DNA of 64,000 nt from Prevotellaceae bacterium (lineage in GTDB: Bacteria > Bacteroidota > Bacteroidia > Bacteroidales > Paludibacteraceae), in contig JAISVA010000027.1 in NCBI GenBank assembly GCA_031271815.1, positions 1-64,000 on the forward strand. Direction: 5' to 3'. Made by a program: the position numbers and the translations under genes. The notes below the pieces were generated by a model. It was not told the DNA's origin, ran no database searches, and saw only the letters and a list, made by a program, of their open reading frames with translations. Below are positions 52,726-62,204 of the stretch, piece by piece; the stretch's first letter is position 1; each line of letters begins with the position of its first letter.

Positions 52726-54858
52726 CTTGACCTCATACACCCAATCCTTCGCCCTTCCCAACGGCGGTTCTCCGCTTTCCGTCGGCAGGAACTTATCCAC
52801 TTCGGGCAGCTCAATCGGCAAATCTTTTTCATCAACCGGATAGGGCATGCCGTCTTTGTAGTAAATCGGGAACGGTTCGCCCCAATAGCGCTGGCGGCTG
52901 AAAATGGCGTCGCGCAGGCGGTAATTTACCTTTATGTTGCCCAAGTCGTTTTCTTCGATGTATTCTTTTGCCTTTTGGATTGCTTCTTTTACGGTTAAAC
53001 CATTCAAAAAGCCCGAATTTATCATAATGCCTTCTTTGGCGTCAAAGCTTTCTTTGCTTACATCTGCTCCTTCGATCAGCGGGATAATCGGCAGGTTGAA
53101 ATGCCTGGCAAAAGCGTAGTCGCGGGAGTCGTGTGCCGGAACTGCCATGATGGCGCCCGTACCATAGCCGGCAAGTACGTAATCGGAAATCCAAATCGGG
53201 ATTTCTTTTCCGTTTACCGGATTGATGGCGTATGAGCCCGAGAATACGCCCGTAACTTTCCGGTCGGCTATGCGTTCGCGTTCGGTGCGGCGTTTCACCT
53301 GATCCAAGTAGGCATCCACTTCCGCTTTTTGTTCAGGCGTTACGAGTTGCTGTACGTATTCGCTTTCGGGGGCAAGCACCATAAAGGTTACGCCGAAAAT
53401 GGTGTCGGGGCGGGTGGTGAAAACGACAACCTCCCCCCAGCCCCCTCCAAGGGAGGGGGAGAGGTGCGTTGATTCAATGTCGGCGGTATTTTTAAGAGTA
53501 TCTTCGGTGGTGTTTTTTGACAATGTTAAGCGGAGGGATTCTATGACGGCGTGAGGATTCGCTTTTATCTCCTCGTTGGAATATCTGACGATGGTGTAGC
53601 CCCATTCGTTTAATATTTTTGTGCGGATTTCGTCCAATTTCTTTTGTTCTTCCGTAAAATGATATTCACCGTCAACTTCAACTATCAGTTTTTTCTCAAT
53701 GCAAATAAAATCGGGAATAAATACATCAACCGGATGTTGCCTGCGAAATTTACAACCCAATTGATGCCCTCGTATCATCTCCCAAAGAATGCTTTCTGCC
53801 TCCGTCGGCTTTTCCCTCATTCTTTTTGCATGATCATACAATAAATTCCAATTCACCCCACTCGTCGTATAATACTGCGGACACGAAGAACCTGATGAAG
53901 GTTTGGATGATGAAGATTCAGATAAGCTTAAAGAGTGAGCTGTTCTCCCTCCTTTGGTGGAGGAGGTTAGGGGGAGGTGTATTTCCGCTCCCTCACTCCG
54001 TCCGATCCAGTTCCGCTGCGTCTCTTTCAGCGATTCCGTCCAGTCGATTCTTTCCAACCCTTCCAATAATCGCTGGGCATAAGCTGAAACCCGCAAGCTC
54101 CATTGGCGCATTACACGCTGTTCGACCGGATGACCGCCCCGGACGGAAACGCCTTCGCTGATTTCATCGTTTGCCAGTACGCATCCCAATGCCGGACAAA
54201 AATTCACTTTCGTATCAGCCAGGTAAGCGATGCGATAGTTCATCAGGATTTCCTGTTGTTTCTTTTCGTCAAAAGATTTCCATTCTTCTGCGGTGAATTG
54301 CAGGGGCGAATCATTATTGGCCCCTACGGTTTGAGCAACGTTCAAACCCTCATTTCCGTGTTTTTCAAAACGGGCTGTCAATTCGGAAATGGGTCGTGCC
54401 TGCTGTTCGTCATTACAGTAGTATGATTCGAACATTTTGATAAAAGCCCATTGCGTCCATTTATAGTATTCGGGTTCGCAAGTGCGCACTTCGCGGCTCC
54501 AATCGTACGAGAATCCGAGTTTATCCAGCTGTTCGCGGTAGCGGGTAATGTTTTTCCTGGTGGTGATTGCCGGGTGCTGACCAGTTTGGATGGCATACTG
54601 TTCGGCAGGCAGTCCGTAGGCGTCATATCCCATCGGGTGCAGTACGTTGAATCCCTGCAGGTGCTTGTAGCGGCTGTAAATATCCGAAGCAATGTATCCG
54701 AGCGGATGCCCGACGTGCAATCCCGCACCGGAAGGGTAGGGGAACATATCCAGCACATAATACTTCGGTTTGGACGGGTCAATTTCTACCTTGTAAACAG
54801 CGTTGTCCTTCCAATACTGCTGCCACTTCTGCTCTATTTCTTTGAATTTGTATTCCAT
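52720..54858 (-). CDS. leuS: Leucyl-tRNA synthetase, N-terminal fragment with in-frame DUF559 insertion
   Basis: The 712 residues start [16 protein letters not shown] and carry the HIGH motif (LHVGH, residues 47-51) and the normal class I core to [10 protein letters not shown] (293). Then comes an in-frame insertion (about 294-476): Ser/Thr-rich linker, DUF559 nuclease ([23 protein letters not shown] Asp383, IVEVDGEYH Glu394/His400) and a Gly-rich tail. LeuRS resumes at [19 protein letters not shown] with the editing domain and catalytic fold up to [15 protein letters not shown], where a stop in the GxxExxY element ends the frame. The remaining 391 residues are a separate gene downstream. A promoter -7 (TACTTTTG) is at 54904-54897. 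Confidence 0.85.
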   Translation of the reverse strand: MEYKFKEIEQKWQQYWKDNAVYKVEIDPSKPKYYVLDMFPYPSGAGLHVGHPLGYIASDIYSRYKHLQGFNVLHPMGYDAYGLPAEQYAIQTGQHPAITTRKNITRYREQLDKLGFSYDWSREVRTCEPEYYKWTQWAFIKMFESYYCNDEQQARPISELTARFEKHGNEGLNVAQTVGANNDSPLQFTAEEWKSFDEKKQQEILMNYRIAYLADTKVNFCPALGCVLANDEISEGVSVRGGHPVEQRVMRQWSLRVSAYAQRLLEGLERIDWTESLKETQRNWIGRSEGAEIHLPLTSSTKGGRTAHSLSLSESSSSKPSSGSSCPQYYTTSGVNWNLLYDHAKRMREKPTEAESILWEMIRGHQLGCKFRRQHPVDVFIPDFICIEKKLIVEVDGEYHFTEEQKKLDEIRTKILNEWGYTIVRYSNEEIKANPHAVIESLRLTLSKNTTEDTLKNTADIESTHLSPSLGGGWGEVVVFTTRPDTIFGVTFMVLAPESEYVQQLVTPEQKAEVDAYLDQVKRRTERERIADRKVTGVFSGSYAINPVNGKEIPIWISDYVLAGYGTGAIMAVPAHDSRDYAFARHFNLPIIPLIEGADVSKESFDAKEGIMINSGFLNGLTVKEAIQKAKEYIEENDLGNIKVNYRLRDAIFSRQRYWGEPFPIYYKDGMPYPVDEKDLPIELPEVDKFLPTESGEPPLGRAKDWVYEVKS
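53429..53978 (-). mobile_element. DUF559 nuclease module inserted in frame in leuS, with inverted repeats
   Basis: It is bounded by inverted repeats of about 35 bp: ACCTCCCCCCAGCCCCCTCC at 53429-53463 and, inverted, the related TCTCCCTCCTTTGGTGGAGG at 53944-53978. Each arm is itself partly palindromic. The roughly 550-bp unit keeps the leuS reading frame and codes for a DUF559 domain with intact catalytic residues. Confidence 0.7.
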
Positions 54859-54896
54859 ACAAACAATTGTTTCTGTTTTGAATAATTGATAAACCG

Positions 54897-54904
54897 CAAA
54901 AGTA
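54897..54904 (-). promoter_or_regulatory. -7 element of the leuS promoter
   Basis: TACTTTTG on the minus strand about 39 nt before the leuS ATG. The -33 region is not clear. Confidence 0.5.
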
Positions 54905-54931
54905 CAAAATTTTTTCGATATACGTTTTTCG

Positions 54932-54971
54932 TAAAAAATAAAAGGCTGTCCAAAAATTCGGACAACCTTTT
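54932..54971 (-). terminator. Terminator of the GH11 xylanase gene
   Basis: On the minus strand AAAGGTTGTCC, loop GAATTTTT, GGACAGCCTTT and then TATTTTTT. It lies about 45 nt after the xylanase stop. Confidence 0.85.
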
Positions 54972-55015
54972 ATCATCATCGTTTTACTAACCTTAATTTA
55001 TTTGTGACAACTAAT

Positions 55016-56821
55016 TTATTTACATTCATCCAAGAGCTGTTGTATATCCTCTGTTTCGGAAATTAATGCATCAATTTGCTTTTGAAGGTTAGCCACTTCC
55101 TCTATCAATTCGGAAAGATCTTCAATCTCTTTCCAAGATGCGGTAATGGTTACATCGGCTGTCAATTTTGTTTCGGCAGTGTATTCTACATTTCCGTTAA
55201 ACCAACCCTCGAAAGAGTAACCTGCGCGAATAGGAACCGGTAACGTTCCAACGGCAGCTCCCTGTTCTATGCTGATACTGTTTACTCCTGTCATTGTTCC
55301 TCCATTCACATCAAAGGTTAATGTTACTTTTTTTGCTGGTGTAAATTCTGCAATATGTACAAGTTTCACATCGCTTAGCGTAACACCTGTTGCCGCACCA
55401 CCGAGGTTAAATGCAAATTGCGCTGCCGGGTCGCTTGTGTTTTCCATTTCAAATTCGAGCGTGTAAGTTTGCGGCGTAGTTGTTAGTTCAAAATCCTTTG
55501 CAGCATACGAGTCATATTCGGCAGTTGCTTTTTGGAACATCACACCCATGCTTCTTGCAGCGGTGGCCGAGGCGGTAAAAGTAAGGCGGTATTTCATTCC
55601 TTTGTCAAGAGCAATTTCTTTTTGAATAAGCTGCGGTTGATATGCCTCAGCACCTATTCTTGTAACATTTATGGTTGCCCTTCCGCCGTTGATAGATGAC
55701 GTTGCCGCCGAATTTCCATAATTCGTTCCTGTATTTAATGCCCAACTTGAACCGATACTATTTGCAGGGAAATTTCCGTCTTTAATCAAATTGAAGGTAG
55801 AAACACCAACCAGTTTGAAATTTGCGGTTACTTTTTTGTCTGCATTCATTGTTACAGAGGTTGTAGCGTTTGTGCCCGAAGCATCTTCGCTCCAACCGTT
55901 GAACTCCCATCCTCCGTTAGGTACAGCGGTAACTTGTACGACAGCTCCTTTCGTATAACTTGCCGTGTTTGGCGTTTTTGTTAACGTTCCGCCTGCAGCA
56001 GGAGATGCGGTTGTGGTAAGCGTGAAAGCATTAGGGTCGGGAAGTGTGCCTCCAAGTGTTAAAATATTCTTTGTTACTTTCGCCTCTCCCCTTGCATTAC
56101 CTGTATTGCCGGTATAAGATTCAACTTTCATTGCTACTTCGTACAGCTTATTCATTGGCATACCTACTTTTGCCCACTCTGCAAAATGCTTTGAAACAGT
56201 AATTATTCCTTTAGTTCTGTGGCTACCGGTACTTTTGGGAACACTGAAATATTGCATAAAAGTGCTAGTGCCTGATAAACTGGGCTGATTTCTTCTTTCG
56301 CATGTATAGAATTCGTACAAAATACCGTCAATAGTTGCTTCACCCCGTTTTCTGGAGTTTGTTCCCGATGTTGCAGAATTATAGCTGCCACGGTCTTGAA
56401 TAATGTAATACTCTATCTCGTCGGTAAAACCACTGGGTTGTTGCCCTTGCGGATAATATCCCCATCCATACACGCCAAGCATTTTCACGTTATCGATAGA
56501 AGACCATGTTGCCTCAAAATCAATCACTATATTTCCTACGGAAGATACGGTTTCATTATTTCTGAATTTTTTCCCTGAACGAGCAAGTATATTTATTGTA
56601 CCTTGCCATTCACATGTAAACGTTCCACCATTGGTATTATTTCCGGTGAGCGTCATAGAAGAACGACCTGCTGCGTTCTGGCTCCAAAGCTCATAGTCGT
56701 AGCCGTTGAGCGAACTTGTCTGTTGATCTCTACCGCCCTGAATAGTTAATGTTTGCCCGAACACCGGCAACATCAACGCTGTCGTTGCAATCAAGCATAT
56801 TGTTGTTATTATTTTTTTCAT
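55016..56821 (-). CDS. GH11 endo-1,4-beta-xylanase with InlB-type repeats and CBM-like domain
   Basis: The 601-residue exported xylanase has a signal peptide (ITTICLIATTALMLPVFGQ) and a GH11 jelly-roll domain (about 25-255). The nucleophile is Glu137 (EIEYYI) and the acid/base Glu234 (VESYTGNTG), with GGTFTCEWQG and YGWGYYPQG typical of the family. Next come a bacterial InlB-type repeat (GTLTKTPNTASYTKGAVV), a CBM4/9-like sugar-binding domain (about 340-495), a second Listeria-Bacteroides repeat (YSFEGWFNG) and a short coiled tail ending LLDECK. Unlike the adjacent CE15 enzyme it has no T9SS sorting domain. I use the ATG at 56821. It is co-oriented with, and 69 nt after, the CE15 gene; both act on glucuronoxylan. 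Confidence 0.88.
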   Translation of the reverse strand: MKKIITTICLIATTALMLPVFGQTLTIQGGRDQQTSSLNGYDYELWSQNAAGRSSMTLTGNNTNGGTFTCEWQGTINILARSGKKFRNNETVSSVGNIVIDFEATWSSIDNVKMLGVYGWGYYPQGQQPSGFTDEIEYYIIQDRGSYNSATSGTNSRKRGEATIDGILYEFYTCERRNQPSLSGTSTFMQYFSVPKSTGSHRTKGIITVSKHFAEWAKVGMPMNKLYEVAMKVESYTGNTGNARGEAKVTKNILTLGGTLPDPNAFTLTTTASPAAGGTLTKTPNTASYTKGAVVQVTAVPNGGWEFNGWSEDASGTNATTSVTMNADKKVTANFKLVGVSTFNLIKDGNFPANSIGSSWALNTGTNYGNSAATSSINGGRATINVTRIGAEAYQPQLIQKEIALDKGMKYRLTFTASATAARSMGVMFQKATAEYDSYAAKDFELTTTPQTYTLEFEMENTSDPAAQFAFNLGGAATGVTLSDVKLVHIAEFTPAKKVTLTFDVNGGTMTGVNSISIEQGAAVGTLPVPIRAGYSFEGWFNGNVEYTAETKLTADVTITASWKEIEDLSELIEEVANLQKQIDALISETEDIQQLLDECK

Positions 56822-56890
56822 GATCAATTATTTTTTTAGTTAATTATATCCCGATCTTTCTTTCATACGAAAAATCGGGACAGAATAATT

Positions 56891-59434
56891 TTATTTTACT
56901 TCAAATTTAACTCCCCGTTCTCCTGCCAAGCGCAACAGGTATGTTCCTTTCGACAAGGAGCCAATCCTGATAGATGTTGCGGTATCATCAGAAGCGAAAT
57001 TGATAGAGATTAGTTTACCTTGCATATCAAAAATTTCCATTTTGTCTCCGGCTTTCAAATTCGCACTTTCAATGTTTAACACGCTGTTTGCGTTTACCGG
57101 ATTTGGATAGATAGTCAACATGCCTGATGCTGCACGGAGAGTTTCATCAGAGGTCGTTCCTTTACATTCGTCCAAAAGTTGTTGTAAATTACCCTTTTTG
57201 GAAGTCAATTGCTCTACTTGTCCTTTGAGTTCATCAATCAAGTCTACTAACTCCTCTTCCGAAAGATTTTCTCCGGTTGCTCTCCAGGATGCTGTAACGG
57301 TTGCATCGGCAGTCAATTGGGTTTTTTCCGTGTATTTTACATTGTTTTCGTCAAACCAACCTTCGAAAGAGTAACCCGGACGATTAGGCGTAGGCAATGT
57401 TCCGACAGAAGAACCCGATTCAACGCTGATGCTGTTGTTCGATACTGTTCCACCGTTTGCATCCAGGGTCAAGGTTACTTTTGTACCCGGTGTGGTTCCT
57501 CCAAATTCGGCAATGCGGATAAGATTTACATTGCTAATCTTTACGGTTGGAGTTTCAAGCCCCACATTAAAGGCGATACGTCCGTTCTCATCGGTTGCCT
57601 CTTTCATCTCAAATTCGTAAGAGAAAGATTGTTTTTGAGTGGTAAGATTAACCATCTCTTCATGGTAACTTGTCCATGGATCTACGTCCATCTGCATAAA
57701 CATGGACATCTCTCTTGCCGCTGCTGCCGAAGCATCGAAAGTCAACCGATATTTTGTTCCTTTTTCCAAAGGAATACCGTTTTGAGTGATCTGTACGTTG
57801 TGGTCTGCCGTGCCGGTTTGGGTTACGGCGATAACGCCCTCGTTGCCTGCTGTAGTGAATGTTCCGGCAGTGTTGTTGTGCTGGCTAAATGTCCAGTCGG
57901 CAGTTCCTGCAAAAGTTCCGTTTTTAATCAAATTATTATCAACGTCATCTCCAACTAAAATAAATTTAGCGGTAACAGATACATCTTTGGTCATTTCAAT
58001 AGAAAGAGGTACTGTGGTACCTGTGGCACCGCCACTCCAACCTTCAAATTCCCAATTTGTTGCTGCGACCGGAGTAAGTGAAACAGTTTCACCATCATAG
58101 CGACCGTCTTTAGATTCGGGAGTAACAGTTATTTTACCTCCCGAAGTCGCAGGAGATACGGCAGTTGTAAGTCCGAAACCTCTAAGTGGCTCGCCACCTA
58201 CATTATATGTTCCAGATAATGTAGGTGTTGTCCAATTTCTCATACCTGCAGCATCTGCCGGTCTGTTGTTTTCAGTAAATAAAGGCTCGGTACGAGTGTT
58301 TGCTTTTGTTCTAAGCAAAAAAATGTCGATAAATTCATTAATCGTTGCGGTGTAAGAACTTGTCCATGAGCAGTGAGATTCTGTTCCTGTGTTTAGCCAG
58401 GCAAAGTTTCCGCCATATCCGAGAGCTTTGTAAACCTCAGCCCCGGCAACTGCCGAAACGTGTGAACCCGGAACGCCCAGCCATTGACCGGCAGAAGAAG
58501 CCGTTTTGTAAACTGCGACAAATCCACGCGGAGCCACCAAAGCAACCGCTTGGTGCATATCTACAGGCAGGTTGTTCGGATTGCTTGTGAATGCGTTGAA
58601 ATCATCGCCCAGCCATGGTTGCTCACTATAAGCCGAAGCCGGCGATTGAGAACCATTTGTTCCTCCGGATTGGTCGCGGTTTTTATGCGAAACGCGCATA
58701 GCAGCCATACCGCCTGTGCCCGATTCCATCGGCATGGTAAGAGCCACACGTTGGTCTAAAACACCGGCTGCGAAAGCGCCTTTTCCATTACGTGAGCATC
58801 CGGTAACACCGACAGCGGTAGGGTCAAAAAGTTTGTTAGCGTCTTGCTCAATTACGTCGATAATACGACTCACGCCCCATGCCCAAGCTGCACAATGTCC
58901 GGTTTTACTTTCACGGGTAGCGGTATAAAATGCTCCGGTTTTACCGTTGCGACTTCCTCCTGCAATAGCAGTTAAAGGTAAGGTTGCAACAGCACACCCT
59001 CTGCTTGTAAATATATTGTCGGATACGCCTCCTCCATATTGGATAACCAATGGATAAGGAGCACTACCACTTGCCGGCATTTTTACATTAGCCGTGAAAG
59101 TAGCGCCGCCTACATTTACTGAAATTGAAGTTCTTGAAACAGTTCCGGTAACACTTGCCGGTTTTCCCGGTTTTGTTCCATATACTGTCCTTTCTAATAA
59201 TTTAAGAATTTCCTGCCGGCGGCAAGTCCATTCTTCTTTAGTTGTCATTCTTTGACCGTTCAATTTCAAGAACGGATCGGGTAAATTGGCGTTAGCCGTA
59301 TTAAAACTTCCGGGGAGAGTTACGGTGCAATCCGCACCTGCGTTCTCTACATCCGCATTATATCTCTGTTGACCAAAAATCGACGCAGAGAATAACAGCA
59401 AAAATGCAGTTAGTAAAAAATACTTGTGTTTCAT
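56891..59434 (-). CDS. CE15 glucuronoyl methylesterase with accessory domains and T9SS tail
   Basis: The 847-residue secreted esterase cleaves the ester bond between lignin alcohols and glucuronic acid of xylan. It has a signal peptide (YFLLTAFLLLFSASIFG) and a CE15 alpha/beta hydrolase domain (about 25-410) with the catalytic triad Ser214 (GCSRNGKGA), Glu237 (MPMESGTGG) and His354 (TESHCSWTSS). An InlB-type repeat (about 425-500), CBM-like domain (about 505-640), another repeat (YSFEGWFDE) and a T9SS type A sorting domain (TIYPNPVNANSVLNIES to RGVKFEVK) follow. It precedes the GH11 xylanase gene and shares all accessory domains with it. The two likely form a xylan utilisation pair. Confidence 0.88.
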   Translation of the reverse strand: MKHKYFLLTAFLLLFSASIFGQQRYNADVENAGADCTVTLPGSFNTANANLPDPFLKLNGQRMTTKEEWTCRRQEILKLLERTVYGTKPGKPASVTGTVSRTSISVNVGGATFTANVKMPASGSAPYPLVIQYGGGVSDNIFTSRGCAVATLPLTAIAGGSRNGKTGAFYTATRESKTGHCAAWAWGVSRIIDVIEQDANKLFDPTAVGVTGCSRNGKGAFAAGVLDQRVALTMPMESGTGGMAAMRVSHKNRDQSGGTNGSQSPASAYSEQPWLGDDFNAFTSNPNNLPVDMHQAVALVAPRGFVAVYKTASSAGQWLGVPGSHVSAVAGAEVYKALGYGGNFAWLNTGTESHCSWTSSYTATINEFIDIFLLRTKANTRTEPLFTENNRPADAAGMRNWTTPTLSGTYNVGGEPLRGFGLTTAVSPATSGGKITVTPESKDGRYDGETVSLTPVAATNWEFEGWSGGATGTTVPLSIEMTKDVSVTAKFILVGDDVDNNLIKNGTFAGTADWTFSQHNNTAGTFTTAGNEGVIAVTQTGTADHNVQITQNGIPLEKGTKYRLTFDASAAAAREMSMFMQMDVDPWTSYHEEMVNLTTQKQSFSYEFEMKEATDENGRIAFNVGLETPTVKISNVNLIRIAEFGGTTPGTKVTLTLDANGGTVSNNSISVESGSSVGTLPTPNRPGYSFEGWFDENNVKYTEKTQLTADATVTASWRATGENLSEEELVDLIDELKGQVEQLTSKKGNLQQLLDECKGTTSDETLRAASGMLTIYPNPVNANSVLNIESANLKAGDKMEIFDMQGKLISINFASDDTATSIRIGSLSKGTYLLRLAGERGVKFEVK

Positions 59435-59471
59435 GATAATTAGTATTTGGTTTGGTATCAGTGTATTTTTG

Positions 59472-59479
59472 CAAATATA
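59472..59479 (-). promoter_or_regulatory. -7 element upstream of CE15/GH11
   Basis: TATATTTG on the minus strand 38 nt before the CE15 ATG; no clear -33 element. Confidence 0.45.
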
Positions 59480-59806
59480 GTTAATATTGTAAAGTTATTC
59501 ATAATCAATATGTTTCAAAAAGTTTACCGCTGGTTACATGGGGTGTTTTTTTAGCCCTTTTGAGATGCTCCCAATAAATAAAATGACTATCAGCTTATTA
59601 CCACTAACGAAAGATAAAATGCTTATCTACAATATTATTCATAATGATCTTTTTCTCCGTTACTTTAATAAAAGCGTTGCGTCATAGCAAGCTTTGCAAC
59701 TTCGTGTTTAAACCGGAAGAGCGCCTGCATTTGTTTTTTAACGCAAAGTTCGCGAAGTCACATATTTTGATAAGTATAAAAAATAATAAAAAACGATTTC
59801 AATTTC

Positions 59807-59880
59807 TCCACGAAATGCACGAATCAGCACGAAATTAATAGCCGAATTATCTGTGATTTATGATTGTGTAAACCAAATTT
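59807..59880. repeat. Family B palindromic repeat, left half
   Basis: TCCACGAAATGCACGAATCA followed by GCACGAAATTAATAGCCGAA, closely similar to the left arm and centre of 20388-20488. The right arm is not seen. Confidence 0.5.
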
Positions 59881-60051
59881 TAATACATTCCTTTTATAAA
59901 ATTCATTGACTTTGACATTTGTTGTAATAATGCGGATAAATGTATAAAAATTTAAACAGACTTCCGGTTTTTCTGTGATATTTGAATAATAAGTCTTAAC
60001 TTTACGAGTTATTTTTTATAAAGGTCAAATTACATAATTTTTTTAGAACTT

Positions 60052-61536
60052 ATGGCATATAATGTTATGACTGCAGACGAAGCTGCACGTTTTTTTAAAA
60101 ATGGAGATAATGTAGGATTTAGCGGATTTACAGCCGCAGGCGCTCCCAAAGTCGTACCTACTGCCGTTGCAAAAATGGCAGAGGAAGAACATGCAAAAGG
60201 AAACGAGTTTAAAATCAATATATTTACCGGAGCTTCGACCGGAGATGCGTTGGACGGCGCTTTGACCAGAGCAAATGCCGTTAATTTCAGAACACCCTAT
60301 CAAAGTAATAAAGACCTGCGCAACTCATTAAACGCGCAGGATATTCACTACGCCGATATGCACCTTTCACAGTTGGGACAGGATTTACGCTATGGCTTTT
60401 ACGGAAAAGTAAATATGGCAGTGATTGAAGCTGCCGATATTAACGAAGAGGGTGAAATTATTCTGACTTCGGGTGTCGGTATAACGCCGACTATCGCCCT
60501 TCTGGCAGATAAAATCATCATTGAGTTGAACAGCAAGCATCCGAAAGAAATTCGCGGAATGCATGATATTTATGTTCCGAACGACCCGCCTTACAGAAAA
60601 GAAATTCCTATCTATACGGTAAAAGACCGTGCGGGTAGTCCTGTGTTAAAGGTAGATCCGAAGAAGATCGTAGCAGTGGTTGAAACCAATCTGAGCAACA
60701 AGGTAGAAGGATTTACGCCTATCGACGAGGTTACTGCTAAAATTGGCGAAAACGTAGCCGCTTTCCTTGCCGACCAGCTGAAGAAAGGAATCATCCCGAA
60801 AGAATTTTTACCGATCCAGTCGGGCGTAGGAAACGTGGCGAATGCCGTATTGGGTTCATTGGGTAAAAACAAGGACATTCCGGCGTTTACCATGTACACC
60901 GAAGTAATCCAGGATGCGGTTATCGATTTGATGAAAGAAGGCAGAATCTCTTTTGCGAGCGGATGCTCATTAACATTAAGCGATCCAGTAATGGACGAAG
61001 TTTATGACAATCTTCCTTTTTTCAAAGAACGCTTGATTCTTCGTCCGATCGAAATATCCAATAATCCTGAAATCATCCGCCGGTTGGGCTTATTGACCAT
61101 CAACACAGCGCTGGAAGCCGATATTTTCGGAAATATCAACTCTACACACGTGCTCGGCACGAAGATGATGAACGGAATCGGCGGTTCGGGCGACTTCACG
61201 CGCAATGCATACATTTCGATTTTTACCTGTCCTTCCATCCAAAAAGACGGAAAAATCAGTCCGATTGTACCGATGGTCAGCCACACCGACCACAGCGAAC
61301 ACTCTGTAAAAGTGTTGATTACCGAACAGGGAATTGCCGACCTTCGCGGGAAATCGCCAATCCAGCGTGCGGAAACAATCATCGAAAACTGCGTGCATCC
61401 ATACTACAAAGAATTGTTGTGGGATTATCTGAAACTCTCGAAAAAACTACATACTCCCCATACGTTGAATGCTGCATTCGCCATGCACAACGAATTTGCC
61501 AAAAGCGGGGATATGCGCAATACAAAATGGGAATAA
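60052..61536 (+). CDS. Acetyl-CoA hydrolase/succinyl-CoA:acetate CoA-transferase family protein
   Basis: This 494-residue class I CoA-transferase moves CoA between acyl groups, in Bacteroidales typically between succinyl-CoA and acetate or propionate. It contains DNVGFSGFTAAGAPKVVPTA near the start, the likely catalytic Glu in FTMYTEVIQDAV, and the CoA-binding glycine loop MNGIGGSGDFTRNAY, all typical of the Ach1/Cat1 branch. SHTDHSEHSVKVLITEQGIADLRG near the end is a signature region. A strong terminator follows. It fits a fermentative or anaerobic metabolism with pyruvate:ferredoxin oxidoreductase. Confidence 0.9.
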   Translation: MAYNVMTADEAARFFKNGDNVGFSGFTAAGAPKVVPTAVAKMAEEEHAKGNEFKINIFTGASTGDALDGALTRANAVNFRTPYQSNKDLRNSLNAQDIHYADMHLSQLGQDLRYGFYGKVNMAVIEAADINEEGEIILTSGVGITPTIALLADKIIIELNSKHPKEIRGMHDIYVPNDPPYRKEIPIYTVKDRAGSPVLKVDPKKIVAVVETNLSNKVEGFTPIDEVTAKIGENVAAFLADQLKKGIIPKEFLPIQSGVGNVANAVLGSLGKNKDIPAFTMYTEVIQDAVIDLMKEGRISFASGCSLTLSDPVMDEVYDNLPFFKERLILRPIEISNNPEIIRRLGLLTINTALEADIFGNINSTHVLGTKMMNGIGGSGDFTRNAYISIFTCPSIQKDGKISPIVPMVSHTDHSEHSVKVLITEQGIADLRGKSPIQRAETIIENCVHPYYKELLWDYLKLSKKLHTPHTLNAAFAMHNEFAKSGDMRNTKWE

Positions 61537-61600
61537 TATTCATTTCAAAGATGTGAAGCCATCTCTGAAATGTAACGAAATTGTAAAAAACTTTTCATAA

Positions 61601-61638
61601 CGAGTGAACAATTAAGCCTGTTCACTCGTTTTATTTTT
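61601..61638 (+). terminator. Terminator after the CoA-transferase gene
   Basis: CGAGTGAACA (61601-61610) and TGTTCACTCG (61619-61628), then TTTTATTTTT. Ten perfect base pairs. Confidence 0.9.
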
Positions 61639-61718
61639 GTTATGGGAGTAAAATGCCGAATAATTTAAAAATCCGCAACTCCGAAGCAAAAAGTTTAATA
61701 TTTTAATTTATAAATGCA

Positions 61719-62126
61719 ATGAGAACAACAACCCAAAACCCGGAAAAAGGACATTGGGGATTGACACAAATCTCTCGATTCCTGAAAATGAAAAACGAAT
61801 CGTATGCAGAAATTGTACTGCAAGATAGTTTGGTTAAAAAATTTCCTTTTCGCTTTGAGCGTTTCGTGCCAGTATTATCTTTTATCGCCGACTTTTACTG
61901 CGAAAAGGCCAATTTGGTTATTGAATTAGGCAGCAAAACACAAGTACTTCCGAAAGAGGTTTTATATTCTGAAGAGCGTGAAAAGGAATTGGAAAAGAAA
62001 GGATTCAAAGTACTGAAATTCAATAATTATGAAATATTTCACGATTTGGATCGAGTGTTGAATCAGATAGAACGTGCATTAAAAGCGAAATTGGGCAATG
62101 ACTTACCGGCTAAGGTGTATTCGTGA
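61719..62126 (+). CDS. Stand-alone DUF559-like nuclease protein, partly degenerate
   Basis: The 135-residue protein matches DUF559 (Vsr-like endonuclease) over LQDSLVKKFPFRFERFVPVL, FIADFYCEKANLVIELGSKT and KGFKVLKFNNYEIFHDLDRV. The family pattern is PDF...VIEVDGxxH. Here the Asp (ADFY) and Glu (VIEL) are kept, but the D-G and His are replaced by G-S and Gln, so activity is doubtful. It is an independent gene in its own right, unlike the DUF559 domain fused into leuS. It ends before a bidirectional terminator (62150-62200). Confidence 0.65.
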   Translation: MRTTTQNPEKGHWGLTQISRFLKMKNESYAEIVLQDSLVKKFPFRFERFVPVLSFIADFYCEKANLVIELGSKTQVLPKEVLYSEEREKELEKKGFKVLKFNNYEIFHDLDRVLNQIERALKAKLGNDLPAKVYS

Positions 62127-62149
62127 AAAAGGATGAAAAAGACAAAAAA

Positions 62150-62200
62150 AATGAAGGGGCGAAAAATTTATTTTTCGCCCCTTCATTTTTTCATTCTCTT
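62150..62200. terminator. Bidirectional terminator between DUF559 and calycin-like genes
   Basis: AATGAAGGGGCGAAAAAT and its inverse ATTTTTCGCCCCTTCATT form an 18-bp stem with a 2-nt centre (62150-62187), preceded by an A-run and followed by T-runs. It can serve both convergent genes. Confidence 0.85.
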
Positions 62201-62204
62201 TTTT

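Larger units (their letters stand above)
59435..60051. other. 617-bp gene-free stretch with family B half repeat
   Basis: No convincing gene is seen; a 64-residue plus-strand frame at 59644 lacks protein-like features and ends inside the repeat. It holds a left-half family B repeat (59807-59880, beginning TCCACGAAATGCACGAATCA) and on the minus strand the TATATTTG -7 element of the CE15 gene (59479-59472). Confidence 0.5.

Noticed and set aside
50961..54858. Simple sequencing frameshift splitting leuS
   Set aside because: The two halves are about 580 bp apart with a complete, different gene and inverted repeats between them, which a sequencing error cannot produce.
59644..59838. Plus-strand 64-residue frame before the CoA-transferase
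   Set aside because: It has no start signal and its last 11 codons come from the family B repeat, so it is treated as chance.
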